Source: Atriophallophorus winterbourni (taxonomy: Eukaryota; Platyhelminthes; Trematoda; Plagiorchiida; Microphallidae). From it: a DNA stretch of 64,000 bases. Location: NCBI GenBank assembly GCA_013407085.1, contig JACCGJ010014592.1, forward strand, positions 39,246 to 103,245, given 5' to 3'. This document shows, piece by piece, positions 48,573 to 58,197 of this stretch. The position numbers were made by a program, and so were the translations under genes. Under the pieces are notes generated by a model, which saw only the letters and a list, made by a program, of their open reading frames with translations, ran no database searches and was not told the origin of the DNA. The first letter of the stretch is position 1; each line of letters begins with the position of its first letter.

Positions 48573-49652
48573 TTAAGTTCGGGGAGTATAATTATAATAA
48601 TAAGAGGGATACTGTGTAATAGTAGATGAATTATAATAAGGTTGAATATTACAAAATGGTGTAGGAGGAGGTGATGAATGGTGATAGTGTTGCTTATATG
48701 ATAGGGGGTTATTCATTAAGAAACGAGATGTGTTAATACAGTTGTTGAGACTAGGTGAACCACTTATATAATTAGTTGTCTGCATACGTTGTCGGTGAGG
48801 TGGTCTGATTAGTGCCTCTCTGTAAGTAGGAAGGTTTGGTAAGAGGCGTCGTGTTTGTCTCAGTTTAGGTAAACGCTGCGGCCGTAGATGCAGATCTCGA
48901 GTTACACTCACACCTTGATTATCAGGTGCTGATGTCGAACTTTGGGAACTATTAGAGTTAATTTCAATAACAGATTCACATTGCATTTGTTCATTGGTAT
49001 CTGAGGTATTGTTACTTATATTGGAGCTGCTAACTTTACGTTTTTTATAGTTAAATTTCCGTTGCATGGGTGTTAAGTCCGGTTTTCGGACTACACCCGA
49101 GAACCTAGGTATACTTTTCAAAAGGTTTTTATTATCGAGTAAATACAACGCAGAACTCTTATCTGAAAATTTTATTAAAATAGGAGTCCGTTGTTTAATT
49201 GTATTTTTATGAAGTCGAACTATAGTGAAACATTCAGTGGGGATGCCATATGTCGAGAATATACATTTTCCTAAATCGTTTAAAGGGTAGTTATCTGCAA
49301 TATTAAAGATGATAACATTTTTCGAGCGAGCTTCTCTTTGATATATTTCAGTGCTCATGGTTTCTATAAATTTATTTGCTTGAATCAATATATCGTGGTC
49401 AATACCAATATCAGAGTTCATGAGAGATAAGAGCGGTTTTAGAGAACTATAGTTGGATTTGCATATTGCTAGTTCGTTTCTAAGTTCTGACAACTCTGAT
49501 TCTAATTTTTTTAGTTTATTCAGAATAATTGAAGTGTCACTGTCTAATCTGACAGTACAATTACTAGGCTTAGATAATTTACGTAGCTTAATTCGAGAAG
49601 ATAATAGGGTTTTCGAGTGCATGCTTTCACCGGAAATATTTAATGGATTCAA
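48573..49652 (-). CDS. LINE-B ORF1, coiled coil + RRM-like
   Basis: 359 codons, no break. A coiled coil lies near residues 40-75 (LNKLKKLESELSELRNELAI). The RRM-like domain near 110-200 includes REARSKNVIIFNIADNYPLN and TPILIKFSDKSSALYLL. A basic Ser-rich segment follows (RKFNYKKRKVSSS). The tail is Pro/Tyr/Asn-rich and low-complexity. The plan matches LINE ORF1 proteins that bind element RNA; trimer formation through the coiled coil is inferred from L1-like relatives. No zinc finger is seen, unlike CR1-A. The start is the first Met of the frame, which I have not verified as ATG. Confidence 0.75.
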   Translation of the reverse strand: MNPLNISGESMHSKTLLSSRIKLRKLSKPSNCTVRLDSDTSIILNKLKKLESELSELRNELAICKSNYSSLKPLLSLMNSDIGIDHDILIQANKFIETMSTEIYQREARSKNVIIFNIADNYPLNDLGKCIFSTYGIPTECFTIVRLHKNTIKQRTPILIKFSDKSSALYLLDNKNLLKSIPRFSGVVRKPDLTPMQRKFNYKKRKVSSSNISNNTSDTNEQMQCESVIEINSNSSQSSTSAPDNQGVSVTRDLHLRPQRLPKLRQTRRLLPNLPTYREALIRPPHRQRMQTTNYISGSPSLNNCINTSRFLMNNPLSYKQHYHHSSPPPTPFCNIQPYYNSSTITQYPSYYYNYTPRT

Positions 49653-49819
49653 CAGATATTATTTCAATGGAATTGAGTTAAAATATGTAACGAGAATACG
49701 TTGAATATAAGCAGAGCAAGTGTAATCAAAGAATTGGGATCACGTACCAAATTCGAGCAGCCCGCGAACTTCAATATCAATGAATGAATGAATGAATGAA
49801 TGAATGATTGCAAAACGGT

Positions 49820-50283
49820 AGTCTTCAGGTATTTGCGTGGCGTCAAGTAGAGTTTGGGGAAAGGCTTGTGGTATAACCTGTATCCCAAGTCGACTCTAAA
49901 TCCTAGGTTCTACGGCCTACCTAAATTACATAAAGAAGGCATACCTGTAAGATCTATCGTCGACGGTATCGGATCACCTGCGCACGAGTTACCTAGACAT
50001 TTGGCTTATTTGTTGAAACCTTTAGTCGGCAATACAGCCTCGTTCATCAAGAACGCATTTTACTTTTCAGCACGCTTGAAGTCAGTAACAATAGATAACG
50101 ATGAAATAATGGTTAGTTTTAATGTGAGCGCTTTGTTCACCAACGTTGATACAACAAGTGCGTTACAACTAACTAGATGGTCCTTGAAATCTGATGCCAT
50201 TTCGTCAGATCGCACAAACTTGAGCGTCCAGCAAATTATCAACGGTGCATCGATCTGCCTAAGCATGAACCAACTCGTATATG
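49820..50283 (+). pseudogene. Penelope-like element, RT N-terminal part
   Basis: The plus frame reads NPRFYGLPKLHKEGIPVRSI then VDGIGSPAHELPRHLAYLLK and IMVSFNVSALFTNVDTTSAL. The blocks FYGLPK.HK..P.RPI and S.DV..LFTN are hallmarks of Penelope-like RT. The catalytic palm is not reached: the frame runs into a LINE-H 3' end at 50284. Together with 44541-45065 it forms one split element. Confidence 0.75.
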
Positions 50284-50410
50284 TTGTTGTTGGCCTCCCT
50301 CGGTTGACATCAACCATGGATGTACATCACAATCGCATGAATTTTCATGTTCTACAGATTTTTGAATGACTAAACAGTTCAATTTGGGAGGAACAATCTC
50401 TCCCACAATG
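50284..50410 (-). repeat. LINE-H 3' end, truncated insertion
   Basis: On the minus strand it reads from TGTGGGAGAGATTGTTCC to CATCCATGGTTGATGTCAAC and GGCCAACAACAAC. Same sequence as 63143-63275, where it is joined to a LINE-H C-terminal zinc finger. Inserted in the Penelope-like element. Confidence 0.65.
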
Positions 50411-51250
50411 GACACAAAAGGTCGATGAACAAGGGGTCGATGAACAAGGGCTACGATAGATATGTTTACAGAAATTTCCGAGTGATTTAGGAAACTTCCT
50501 GGGTATTATGGATGCCGACAGTTACCTAAACAAGCTTGCTCAAGTTACAGATGAAGTCCATGACACCTCTCGTATGACACTAATCTGCAAGGTTAACCAA
50601 CCCCTTTTCACTCCTTGTGCAGATTTGAACAATTATGTATCTTATTTGAAACCCCAGATCTGATATTTGACCAGACAACTCGAAAAATTAAACAGAAGTC
50701 AAACCGTTTCTTTAGTCAAAAAAGGATTTGAATACCAAATTGCATATCCGGAAACAAACCCCAGGTTTATGCAACTATCTTCGCCATTTTGTTGCAAATT
50801 AGATTCATTGCACGTCCCGATGCAGTTTCAAAACAGAAACTGACAATCTGGGAATCCGAGAGGCTAGGCATTAGAAGTGGTTGCACTGTTTGTCAGTACC
50901 ACCAGCAACTTATTTCTCATTACTTATGGTTCGACAAAGATGTGTTTTCTGATCGGCTCGAAAGACGAACTGAGCGTCATCCTACTCACAAACTAAAAAA
51001 GCAGTACTCTTTACCTACGTTACAAGCAGCTAACGGAATGCAGCTAATTCCGGTTGAAACCTATGGCTTGACTGTCGTGAAGCGCCGCGCTTGGAGCTAC
51101 TTTCGTCTGTGGAAGAGATTTTCATGTAATATCGAACGGCTACCGCAGACAATAATGCACCGTCTCGCCAAGATATTTTATTCTCATTAAGTGCATTAGC
51201 ATTAGGAATCAACCGACAATCTGACCGTATTATTTCGCACTAGCGAAAAA
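50411..51250 (+). pseudogene. Ty3/gypsy gag/protease relic
   Basis: Plus-strand readings: LGIMDADSYLNKLAQVTDEV (a Gag helical motif), FTPCADLNNYVSYLKPQI, CTVCQYHQQLISHY (degenerate Cys knuckle) and then LPTLQAANGMQLIPVETYGL, the flap region that precedes LG..F in gypsy proteases, and a piece near 51175 reading ILFSLSALALGINRQSD. The aspartate motif itself is not preserved. Identification rests on gag-protease order and is moderate. Confidence 0.4.
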
Positions 51251-51289
51251 ATAAATAACTAAACAGGACAGCTAAGAAACTGGTAAATT

Positions 51290-52015
51290 TAAACTCACAG
51301 GCGTGAGAAAATCAGCTGTGATAAATAATGAGCTGAAAAGGTTGAAGGTTTACATGGCTGCACTGCGAGAAACGCGTTTACCAGACTCTGTTATGCTAAC
51401 AAAAATAGATTACACTTTTCTGGAAGGAAGGGGACCCGTGAGACTCGACTGCATGGATTTGAGTTTAAAATGCGAAACAGCCTAATAAAACCAGCATAAC
51501 CAAGCAGCAAAGGGAGAGAAAATATTTCATCCCTAAATGTAGAATACAGTGCTTGTAGCATTACGTTCTTCAAAGTTTATGTAACGACCCTTTCTGCAAC
51601 ATCTGCCGAAAAATACACTTTTTATCATAGCATCACAACAGTCTTCTAAAACGTGCCACTAAAAACGGTTCAGTTGTATTGTGTGATTTAAATGTCATAT
51701 TTGATGAAAATAAAGAGTTTTGGGATAACTGTATCTAAAAGTTCGAATTAGGAATAACAAATAAAAATGAACAACACATTATAGAACTGTGCACACTGTT
51801 CAATCTTTGTGTTAGTGAAATATTTTTTCAAACGAAACCATAGAATAAATTCACTTGGGAAAAACCTTGCTCTGAGCATGAGCATTAGCTTGATATTTTT
51901 CTTGTTAGGCGCACTAAGACTGTTAGCGTACTCCTCACCAAATCATTTGAGATAGCAGAATTCGACACCAACTATTTACTGGTTTATTGCAAGAATTGAA
52001 AATTTTCGTAGACTA
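51290..52015 (+). pseudogene. LINE-H APE endonuclease relic
   Basis: Readable pieces: VINNELKRLKVYMAALRETR (catalytic Glu in LRETR), MLTKIDYTFLEGRG, ELCTLFNLCVSEIFFQTKP-like reading at about 51788-51840, and VSVLLTKSFEIAEFDTNYLL (about 51928-51990). The order fits a LINE family with the RR..VxNNELxRLxxDIAALxETRL start that is widespread in invertebrates. Stops throughout. Continued by the RT part at 55340. Confidence 0.65.
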
Positions 52016-52300
52016 GTGTGTCACTGCCAGAAAGTGTCCAGAATGTCCCCCTCTCTCTCTCTCCATCCTATATTATAATATATATATATATATATAGTAT
52101 ATATATATTATATATTATTATAGTATATATATATATATATATAATACCTATCATATTGGACATTCTGGACACTTTCTGGCAGTGCATACTAGTCTACGAA
52201 AATTTCAATTCTGAACTGACCAGTAAATTGTAATTGTCCGAATTTCTGCTATTTGAAATAATTGGTGGAGGAGTACGCTTACAGTTTGTGCCAAATATAT
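51905..52300. repeat. Inverted repeat with AT-rich spacer
   Basis: The left arm (about 51905-52047) and the right arm (about 52159-52295) are inverted copies, best near the centre (TAGACTAGTGTGTCACTGCC against TAGACTAGTATGCACTGCC, then AGAAAGTGTCCAGAATGTCC exact on both). The spacer is CT and TA microsatellite. The right arm is therefore an inverted duplicate of the end of the LINE-H endonuclease. Confidence 0.75.
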
Positions 52301-52439
52301 AAATATATATATCCAAAGCATGTTAATAATGATCAATAATTTTCAAATGGTTTGTACAATCAGATTGTGATACGTACATTTGCAAAAAACATTTTCAAGG
52401 TCATTTATTCAGTGGAATTTGACGTTCAGTAAATATAAA

Positions 52440-52701
52440 GGCTCACTGAACCTGATCTTACTGTGTCCACCTGACGACGGCAAACAGCCAGAAACCGGTT
52501 ATGGTGTGTAAGGGATGGGGATGTGAGCAACACATTACTTTGGCCATCCATAAACGCCTTGAGTGCTTGACGAATAATCCCTTTGTGATTCCGTGTCTGA
52601 ACATCATGGTTCGTTGTACGAACCATATATAACAGTGGAATACAAGTATGACTTTGTTCACCACTTAAACACTGTTTCAAGGCTCACTGAACCTAATCTT
52701 A
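52440..52701. repeat. Inserted segment flanked by 21-bp direct repeats
   Basis: GGCTCACTGAACCTGATCTTA (52440) recurs as GGCTCACTGAACCTAATCTTA (52681), one mismatch in 21. The 220 bases between and this repeat are absent from LINE-B copy 1. No ORF, tail or TIR recognised. Confidence 0.6.
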
Positions 52702-53026
52702 GTGTCTCAACTCTATTTACAAGTTTCTTTCAGATAATCGGTACGTGATCTGATATTATACAAATCACTGGGATTGCGAAAAAAAAGTCAATGAATGTTC
52801 CCGACAGCACTGATGTTTAACTGATAATGTCCATCGAGGATGTGTGAAGATCTCTGTTTTGATATTCCAAACTTTTTCATTTTGATTGTTCGAAATAGAT
52901 TGTTCTATCCTGAATATGAACCGTTTTATTGTCCGCTAGGCGAAAGGAATTTATTCCACTAGGTTGACGTCTCCTGCGGGTCAGTTCCATTTTAGTACAG
53001 ATTGAGAAATTATGCTGCGAAGTAAG

Positions 53027-54952
53027 TACCGTAAATACCCGCGTATAGGACGATACCATGTATAGGACGCAGTGGATATTTGACCCTAAAAACGATGAAT
53101 AAACTGTGTACCTATGTATAGGACGTATCCTAATTTTGGTCCTCAATTTCCATTTATTTTTATAGAAACGGTGAACTTAAGTCAATCACGGTGAACTCCA
53201 TACAATCTCTATGATCGTCGTGTGTGCTAATTGCTGACTCATTCATCCTGTCAGTCAGCAGATGTCTGTCTAGCCTATGTAGACTATCGTGGAAAGTGCA
53301 CTTCTCATTCTTGGGCGTCATGTCGAATGATTGGATGACATTTTTTAAGGAAACGTTTCTGCTCCAACGAGAGTCAAATACTACTCCATGATTGGTTGAT
53401 ATTACACTTTCATGATATTACACATCGGCAGTATAATATTCTACCTATTACCGGTGTTTTTAAAGATACAGTTCATTATTACCCTTCAACATGACGAAGA
53501 CAAAACGACAGAGCTATACTTCAAACTTTAAAATGGAAGTGATCAAGTACGCGAAAGTACACGGGAACCGGGCAGCTCAGCGGCAATTTGGTCCGACTGA
53601 ATGCGTGATCAGAAAATGGAGAAAAGCCGAAAGTACCATTAAAGAAATGCGAAAGGTGAAGAGGGCGAACAGAGGCTCGAAGGCTCACCACCCTAACCTG
53701 GAAAAGGCGCTCATTAAATGGATTCAAGATACTCGTCGAGACTGTCTGGGGGTCAGCACCACTACCGTTCGTTTACAGGCACTAAGATTGGCGAAAGAGC
53801 AAAGCATTGCAGATTTTAAGGCGTCGATGAACTGGTGCAGGAGATTTTTTGGAAGAAATAACCTATCAATAAGACGAAGAACTACCATTAGTCAGCGACT
53901 ACCCAGCGACCACGAGGATTTATTAATGAAATTTCAAAGTTATGTCATCAAGATGCGTCAGAAATACGACTACGACATGAGCCAGATTGGAAACGCCGAT
54001 CAGACTCCGCTGACGTTCGACCTGCCATCCGAGACCACAATAAGCATTAAAGGTGCAAGGTCTGTCACTATGCGATCGACTGGAAATGAAAAGAACCGGT
54101 TCACCGTGATGCTTGGGTGTATGGCTGATGGCACGAAGTTACCACCGTACGTCGTCTTCAAGAGGAAAACCATGCCTAAAGACAAGTTCCCGAGTGGTGT
54201 GATAGTCAGGGTGCAAGAACAAGGATGGTTCAATGACAGCTTAATGGACGATTGGCTGAGAAGAGTATGGATGAAACGCAAAGGTGGTCTGGAGAAACAG
54301 CGATCGATGCTGGTGTTAGACGCCTTCCGATGCCATACAACAAACAATGTTAAATCAAAATTGAAGTGGCACAATACAGACCTCGTCGTCATCCCCGGCG
54401 GCATGACCAGTATTCTGCAACCGATGGATGTCGTCGTGAATAAGCAATTCAAAGCAGCATTAAAGCAGAAATGGGCCGAATGGATGATTAATGGTAAGCA
54501 TACTTTCACCAAGTGCGGCAACATGAAAAAAGTTGACATGCCTACGATCTGCCAATGGATAGTAGATACCTGGAAAGAATTGCCAATCAAGACCGTGGTG
54601 AAGGGATTCAAGAAATGTTCTATCAGCAACATGTTAGACGGCACGGAAGACGATATTCTCTGGATGGACAACCCAGACAACGATGGTGACGACGAAAGGG
54701 AGGAAGAGCTGGACTATCATGATGATTGCATAACACAACAGGAGTGGGCTGCTTTGTTGAATGAAGACTGACGACGAGGATAAATATTGATAAATATTGT
54801 AACGGTAAGTTTGAAATTTTTATAATAAATTTTTGATAATATGATAAATGCATAATTTTTATAATAAACATATAAATGGATAAGACGCACCTAGGTTTTT
54901 AGGGCAACTTTTGAAGAAAAAAAGTGCGTCATATACGCGGGTATTTACCTTA
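53027..54952 (+). mobile_element. pogo/Tigger DNA transposon (1.9 kb), apparently intact
   Basis: TA dinucleotides at 53027-53028 and 54951-54952 flank the element as the expected target duplication. Terminal inverted repeats: GTAAATACCCGCGTATAGGA on the left (53031) against GTAAATACCCGCGTATATGA on the right (reverse complement ending 54948), with weaker similarity inward (shared CCCTAAAAAC). One 426-codon transposase lies between. Inserted in LINE-B copy 2. Confidence 0.9.
53491..54771 (+). CDS. pogo/Tigger transposase (426 aa)
   Basis: An unbroken ORF from an ATG. N-terminal helix-turn-helix (about 8-45, YTSNFKMEVIKYAK, VIRKWRK) and a second CENP-B-type helix-turn-helix (about 64-135, LEKALIKWIQDTRRDCLGVS, NWCRRFFGRNNLSIRRRTT) bind the terminal repeats. 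The DDE core: NADQTPL (Asp 170), MLVLDAFRCH (Asp 277), SILQPMDVVVNKQFK (Asp 313), giving DD35D. It would cut and paste the element into TA sites in the nucleus. The acidic tail resembles that of many pogo-like proteins. Length is usual for the family. It could be active or a recent fixation; no defect is visible. The 226-aa frame on the other strand is a shadow. Confidence 0.9.
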   Translation: MTKTKRQSYTSNFKMEVIKYAKVHGNRAAQRQFGPTECVIRKWRKAESTIKEMRKVKRANRGSKAHHPNLEKALIKWIQDTRRDCLGVSTTTVRLQALRLAKEQSIADFKASMNWCRRFFGRNNLSIRRRTTISQRLPSDHEDLLMKFQSYVIKMRQKYDYDMSQIGNADQTPLTFDLPSETTISIKGARSVTMRSTGNEKNRFTVMLGCMADGTKLPPYVVFKRKTMPKDKFPSGVIVRVQEQGWFNDSLMDDWLRRVWMKRKGGLEKQRSMLVLDAFRCHTTNNVKSKLKWHNTDLVVIPGGMTSILQPMDVVVNKQFKAALKQKWAEWMINGKHTFTKCGNMKKVDMPTICQWIVDTWKELPIKTVVKGFKKCSISNMLDGTEDDILWMDNPDNDGDDEREEELDYHDDCITQQEWAALLNED

Positions 54953-55215
54953 CTCGAAAACGAGAGAATGTTATTTCGAACGTTATGAAGATTTATCAAA
55001 TATCAATACCCGAAAATGCCATGATAATATTAATCAAAAGGTAGAACATCTAAGTTAACAAGATCGCGATTTTTTTCAATGGTAACGAATAAAGCATGTG
55101 TGATTTGAATTCATTTAAAGAGGAGCTGAGTCTAATATATTTTGGAAAAAGATTCCACATTTTAGCATATTTTGTCAAGTAGAAATTGTTCGTTACCTAA
55201 GTACGTTCGCATGAG

Positions 55216-55339
55216 CGAACGTAATCTAGCTGTGTGATCCGCAGGAGCCTTCACAACCGAGTAGAACAAAACAACTCCACCGGAATCATTCAGCACTCTT
55301 AAAGTTCAAGAGTATGCAAACAGATGAATATTAACGACT
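55216..55339. other. LINE-B/LINE-H junction
   Basis: Begins with a perfect 9-bp hairpin, TACGTTCGC-ATGA-GCGAACGTA (55202-55223), at the truncated end of LINE-B copy 2. No other signal. Confidence 0.4.
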
Positions 55340-56735
55340 TCGGATTGCAGCTAGAATTATGGTTCCACAGACTGCAACACGGTGTGCAAATGACCAATGG
55401 ACAGTAAATTAGCATTAGAATTTACAACCGCCAGATACAGAAAATTTTCACGTTATGTACGTTGGAATAAATAGAGAGTATGTTCCAAACAAACTTAAAA
55501 CAGCTCCCTTTTATTCTGTATCAGGTAATCGGAGTATCACCAAAACTAAGTAGATGAAAAAATGCTAAAGCAATTTTTAGCTCTCTACACTAGGGTTAGT
55601 ACGTTTTTACTGCATGCAATTGAAAATGTTGAGCTGTTGCCAACCATTGAATGTCTAGATGCTCCCATCACTCTCAATGGGCTCAATAGGATGCTAGACC
55701 GTTTGGCGAATAAGAAGGCTCCTGGTGATGACAAAATTCCCACTAAGCTCATTAAATGCTGCAGGACATAATTCTTGCGTTTAACTAACCATTAGCTCCT
55801 TCTGTGCTAGCCGAAGGAGTGTGTCCAACAAAAGATACGAGACACGAAATACATCACGCTATTTTAGAAGAAGGTTGTTAATGGCAACTGCAAAAGTTAC
55901 AGCAAAATATCATTTATGAATTTTGTAGGAAATTTGTTTGTCTCACTTATCCAGCTAAAAGGTATAGCTGATAGAGTTTACTACGAATCTCAACATAGCT
56001 TCCGCAGGTAAAGATCAGCCGTTCACATGATCGTCTCACTGATACAACTTCAAGTGTCGGGAACAGCGAATGCCATAAGATATGTTTTTATTAATGTAAC
56101 CAAGGACTTTAACTAATTCAACAGGAAGGGTCTTTCCAAAAATTTTATCTTATAGACTGCCCGCAAGACTTCTAAAATTCGTTATATCATTCAATTTGGC
56201 ACAAAGGGCCATGTCCATCTTAGCAGTTGCAGTTCATAAGCCTTTACATTTCACCGAGGCGTCAAAAAAGATGTTTTCTGCTACCACGCATTCCGGCATT
56301 TAATTTGCTCTGCTTCTGAAGCAGGCTTTTAAGACGAGAACAGAGATTATTCACCTACGCACGTGAAGTGATTGCAAGCTTTTCAACCTGAATCGGTTGA
56401 GAGCACAAACCACGTTGCGGCATGTGCTAATCCGTGACCTGCTGTTTGCCGACAATACATCCATTATTTTTCACTTCCAAGAAAATCTTCGGTCGCTAAT
56501 GTAATGCTTTTCTTGCAAACGCTTTGGATTAACGATTCGAATAACTGAGATCAAAGTCATTGGTCAAGGGATTTATCGCCTCTCTTTATACCAGTTGGAA
56601 ACTGTCAGTTTGAAGAAATATGTCATTTCACATATCTTGATTCAACTTTTTTGGATAAACTATTGCTAGACTCAGAGATTGATCAGAAGATTTGCAGATC
56701 AGCTGTAGTTTTATCCCGATAAAATACTCGTGTCT
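55340..56735 (+). pseudogene. LINE-H linker and reverse transcriptase relic
   Basis: Plus strand: QTATRCANDQWTVN, YVGINREYVPNKLKTAPFYS, then the open piece 55562-55771 (IENVELLPTIECLDAP, LANKKAPGDDKIPTKLIKCC), SQHSFRR, then the degenerate FINVTKDFN (first Asp region), LIRDLLFADNTSI (FADN for FADD), FTYLDSTFLDKLLLDSEIDQ. The order follows an invertebrate LINE with a C-terminal zinc finger (63143-63420). Dead. Confidence 0.7.
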
Positions 56736-56739
56736 GAGT

Positions 56740-56917
56740 TGTTATATATGTGGTTTGCTACTGCTGGCTCAACCGTGTTGGTTAGAAGAAACACGACCGT
56801 TACTGAACTCGTCTATTCACCTAATGCAAAGATCATCACGAGTTAGCGGATGCGTGAATATTTCAGTGAGTGAAAATCATAATTTGAACTCACCATCGAT
56901 GTTGATTGGTGGTTGAT
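56740..56917. repeat. gypsy4 LTR, left
   Basis: About 178 bp; counterpart of 58020-58197. End positions are approximate. Confidence 0.65.
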
Positions 56918-57985
56918 CGAACCCGTCTTTGATCGGACAACTTTCTTGATTTTCATTCCGCGGAATTAATTTGAGGCGGCTCTTTTTCCGCTGAATTTCC
57001 TTCTTCTGGTGTGTTGAAGGTAGCGAAGACAGGATAAGAGTTATTGAACACTGATTACTTAAAATAGTTTGTGCGGCGGTAGTTTTCGAAATGCTCCTTT
57101 CTGTTGCACTTCTAGCATCGGTGCTTCTTGAATGGGCAATAACGCGCAAAATGCCATTCGTCACATTTGCAACACTGAGATAAAAGCTTGGTGTCTTGAT
57201 CAACACGATGATCATTTCGGCGACTACTTTGTTGCTTTACGGCTAACAACACTGGCTCATTCTTGCAGGGGTTTTGTTTAACCAGCGAAGTGTCGCGCTT
57301 AAAATTTAGCAATCTCTGGCTTTCGGTTGTGACTGACATCATGTTGATGTTTGGATCTTGATCGAGTAGTGACAGCAGTCTCGTGCGAATATCTTGACCC
57401 TTCTCTGACTGCAAACCACATACAAATATCAGCGATCGAAATTGGTCTTCAATCATATCCTTGAACTTGAACTGTTCACGCGCTCTACTAACGTTTCCTG
57501 CATAAGTCCCAAAATCATCGCAATCCTCCTCAACTAATTTCATGCAGTTATATCGTCTGGTAAACAAAGAAGACTGTTGACAAAGATTTTTTCTAGCAGT
57601 AGTGCAATCTGGTCAAAAGTGAAAGCATTTGGGGATTTTAACAAAATGAATTTGGTAAACTTCTCATGTTCCAAAGTGCCCAGTTTTCTTAGCAGTAGTC
57701 TCGTTTTTTGACCATCATCAGCGTTGTTGAGGTCGGATTGAAAAATATCTTTGAATCTCCTGAACCAAGATTCAAAGATAAGACCGCTTTCTGGGTCGTA
57801 AGTGAATTCAGGGTGCTGTTGATGATTGCATACACCGCTGGGTTTTGTACGTCAGTCTTCTTGTCTTCATAAATGACACCTAGATTTTTCTAAAGTGTCT
57901 GGATCAAACGGAATTGAGCTTCTTCGAATTGGCGTTGTTGTTGCTAAAATGTGGATTACAATTCTTTTGCTGTGATTGCCATTTC
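56918..57985 (-). pseudogene. gypsy4 Gag relic
   Basis: Minus strand, start near 57982 (ATGGCAATCACAGC). Readable: LLLRKLGTLEHEKFTKFIL (capsid-like), the open piece 57112-57567 (NCMKLVEEDCDDFGTYAGNV, FRSLIFVCGLQSEKGQDIRT, TRLLSLLDQDPNINMMSVTT), then a zinc knuckle with CX2CX3HX4C spacing (CKCDEWHFARYC with the preceding Cys). Frameshifts near 57570 and 57900 break it. Resembles Gag of Mag-type gypsy elements. Confidence 0.65.
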
Positions 57986-58019
57986 GAATTGCTGAGTTCT
58001 TTTCTTTCAGTCGCCAATT

Positions 58020-58197
58020 TGTTATATGTGTAGTTTGCTACTGCTGGCGCAGCCGTGTGGGTTAGAAAGAACACAACCGTTACTGAACTCGTCTATTCAC
58101 TGAATGCAAAGAGTATCACAAGTGAGCGAATGCGTGAATATCACAGTGAATGAAAATCATAAGGTGAACTCACCATCGATGCTGATTGGTGATTAAT
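58020..58197. repeat. gypsy4 LTR, right
   Basis: About 178 bp; counterpart of 56740-56917, adjoining the primer-binding-type sequence at 58004-58018. Confidence 0.65.

Larger units (their letters stand above)
45066..49780 (-). mobile_element. LINE-B copy 1, near full length, nested in Penelope-like element
   Basis: Minus-strand LINE with ORF1 (48573-49652), an ORF2 endonuclease (47204-48289 plus an N-terminal piece) and RT (45616-47103), a 3' UTR 45110-45615, and a TTTA-rich tail (45066-45100). The microsatellite (AATG)n at 49777-49808 lies at the 5' junction. ORF2 carries at least two frame breaks. It shares CR1-like organisation but differs clearly from CR1-A. The Penelope-like re-entry at 49820 shows it is nested. 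Confidence 0.75.
52296..55215 (-). mobile_element. LINE-B copy 2, 5'-truncated, hosts pogo/Tigger
   Basis: Minus strand. The 3' UTR (52300-53026, then 54953-55015) and the last part of ORF2 (55015-55210) match LINE-B copy 1 at 45110-45800 (GCATGTTAATAATGATCAAT, CCGCTAGGCGAAAGG, GAATTCATTTAAAGAGGAGC). The pogo/Tigger element lies inside, at a site that is empty in copy 1. A segment at about 52440-52680 has no counterpart in copy 1. LINE-B copy 2 itself sits between the endonuclease and RT parts of LINE-H. Confidence 0.75.
56740..58197 (-). mobile_element. gypsy4: old, internally deleted LTR element with gag
   Basis: Direct repeats 56740-56917 and 58020-58197 (both about 178 bp; TGTTATAT start, shared GTTTGCTACTGCTGG, CGTTACTGAACTCGTCTATT) are diverged by roughly one base in eight by eye. 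Between them lies a minus-strand gag but no pol. The 5' LTR is at the right. The base run after it on the minus strand, TTGGCGACTGAAAG, fits a tRNA primer-binding site of the common TGGCGAC type. Low LTR identity means an old insertion. Confidence 0.7.

Noticed and set aside
49777..49808. AATG repeat as a regulatory or CRISPR-like array
   Set aside because: It is a simple microsatellite at the 5' junction of LINE-B copy 1.
54000..54680. 226-aa minus-strand open frame
   Set aside because: It is antisense to the pogo/Tigger transposase, whose motifs are in the other strand. A shadow.
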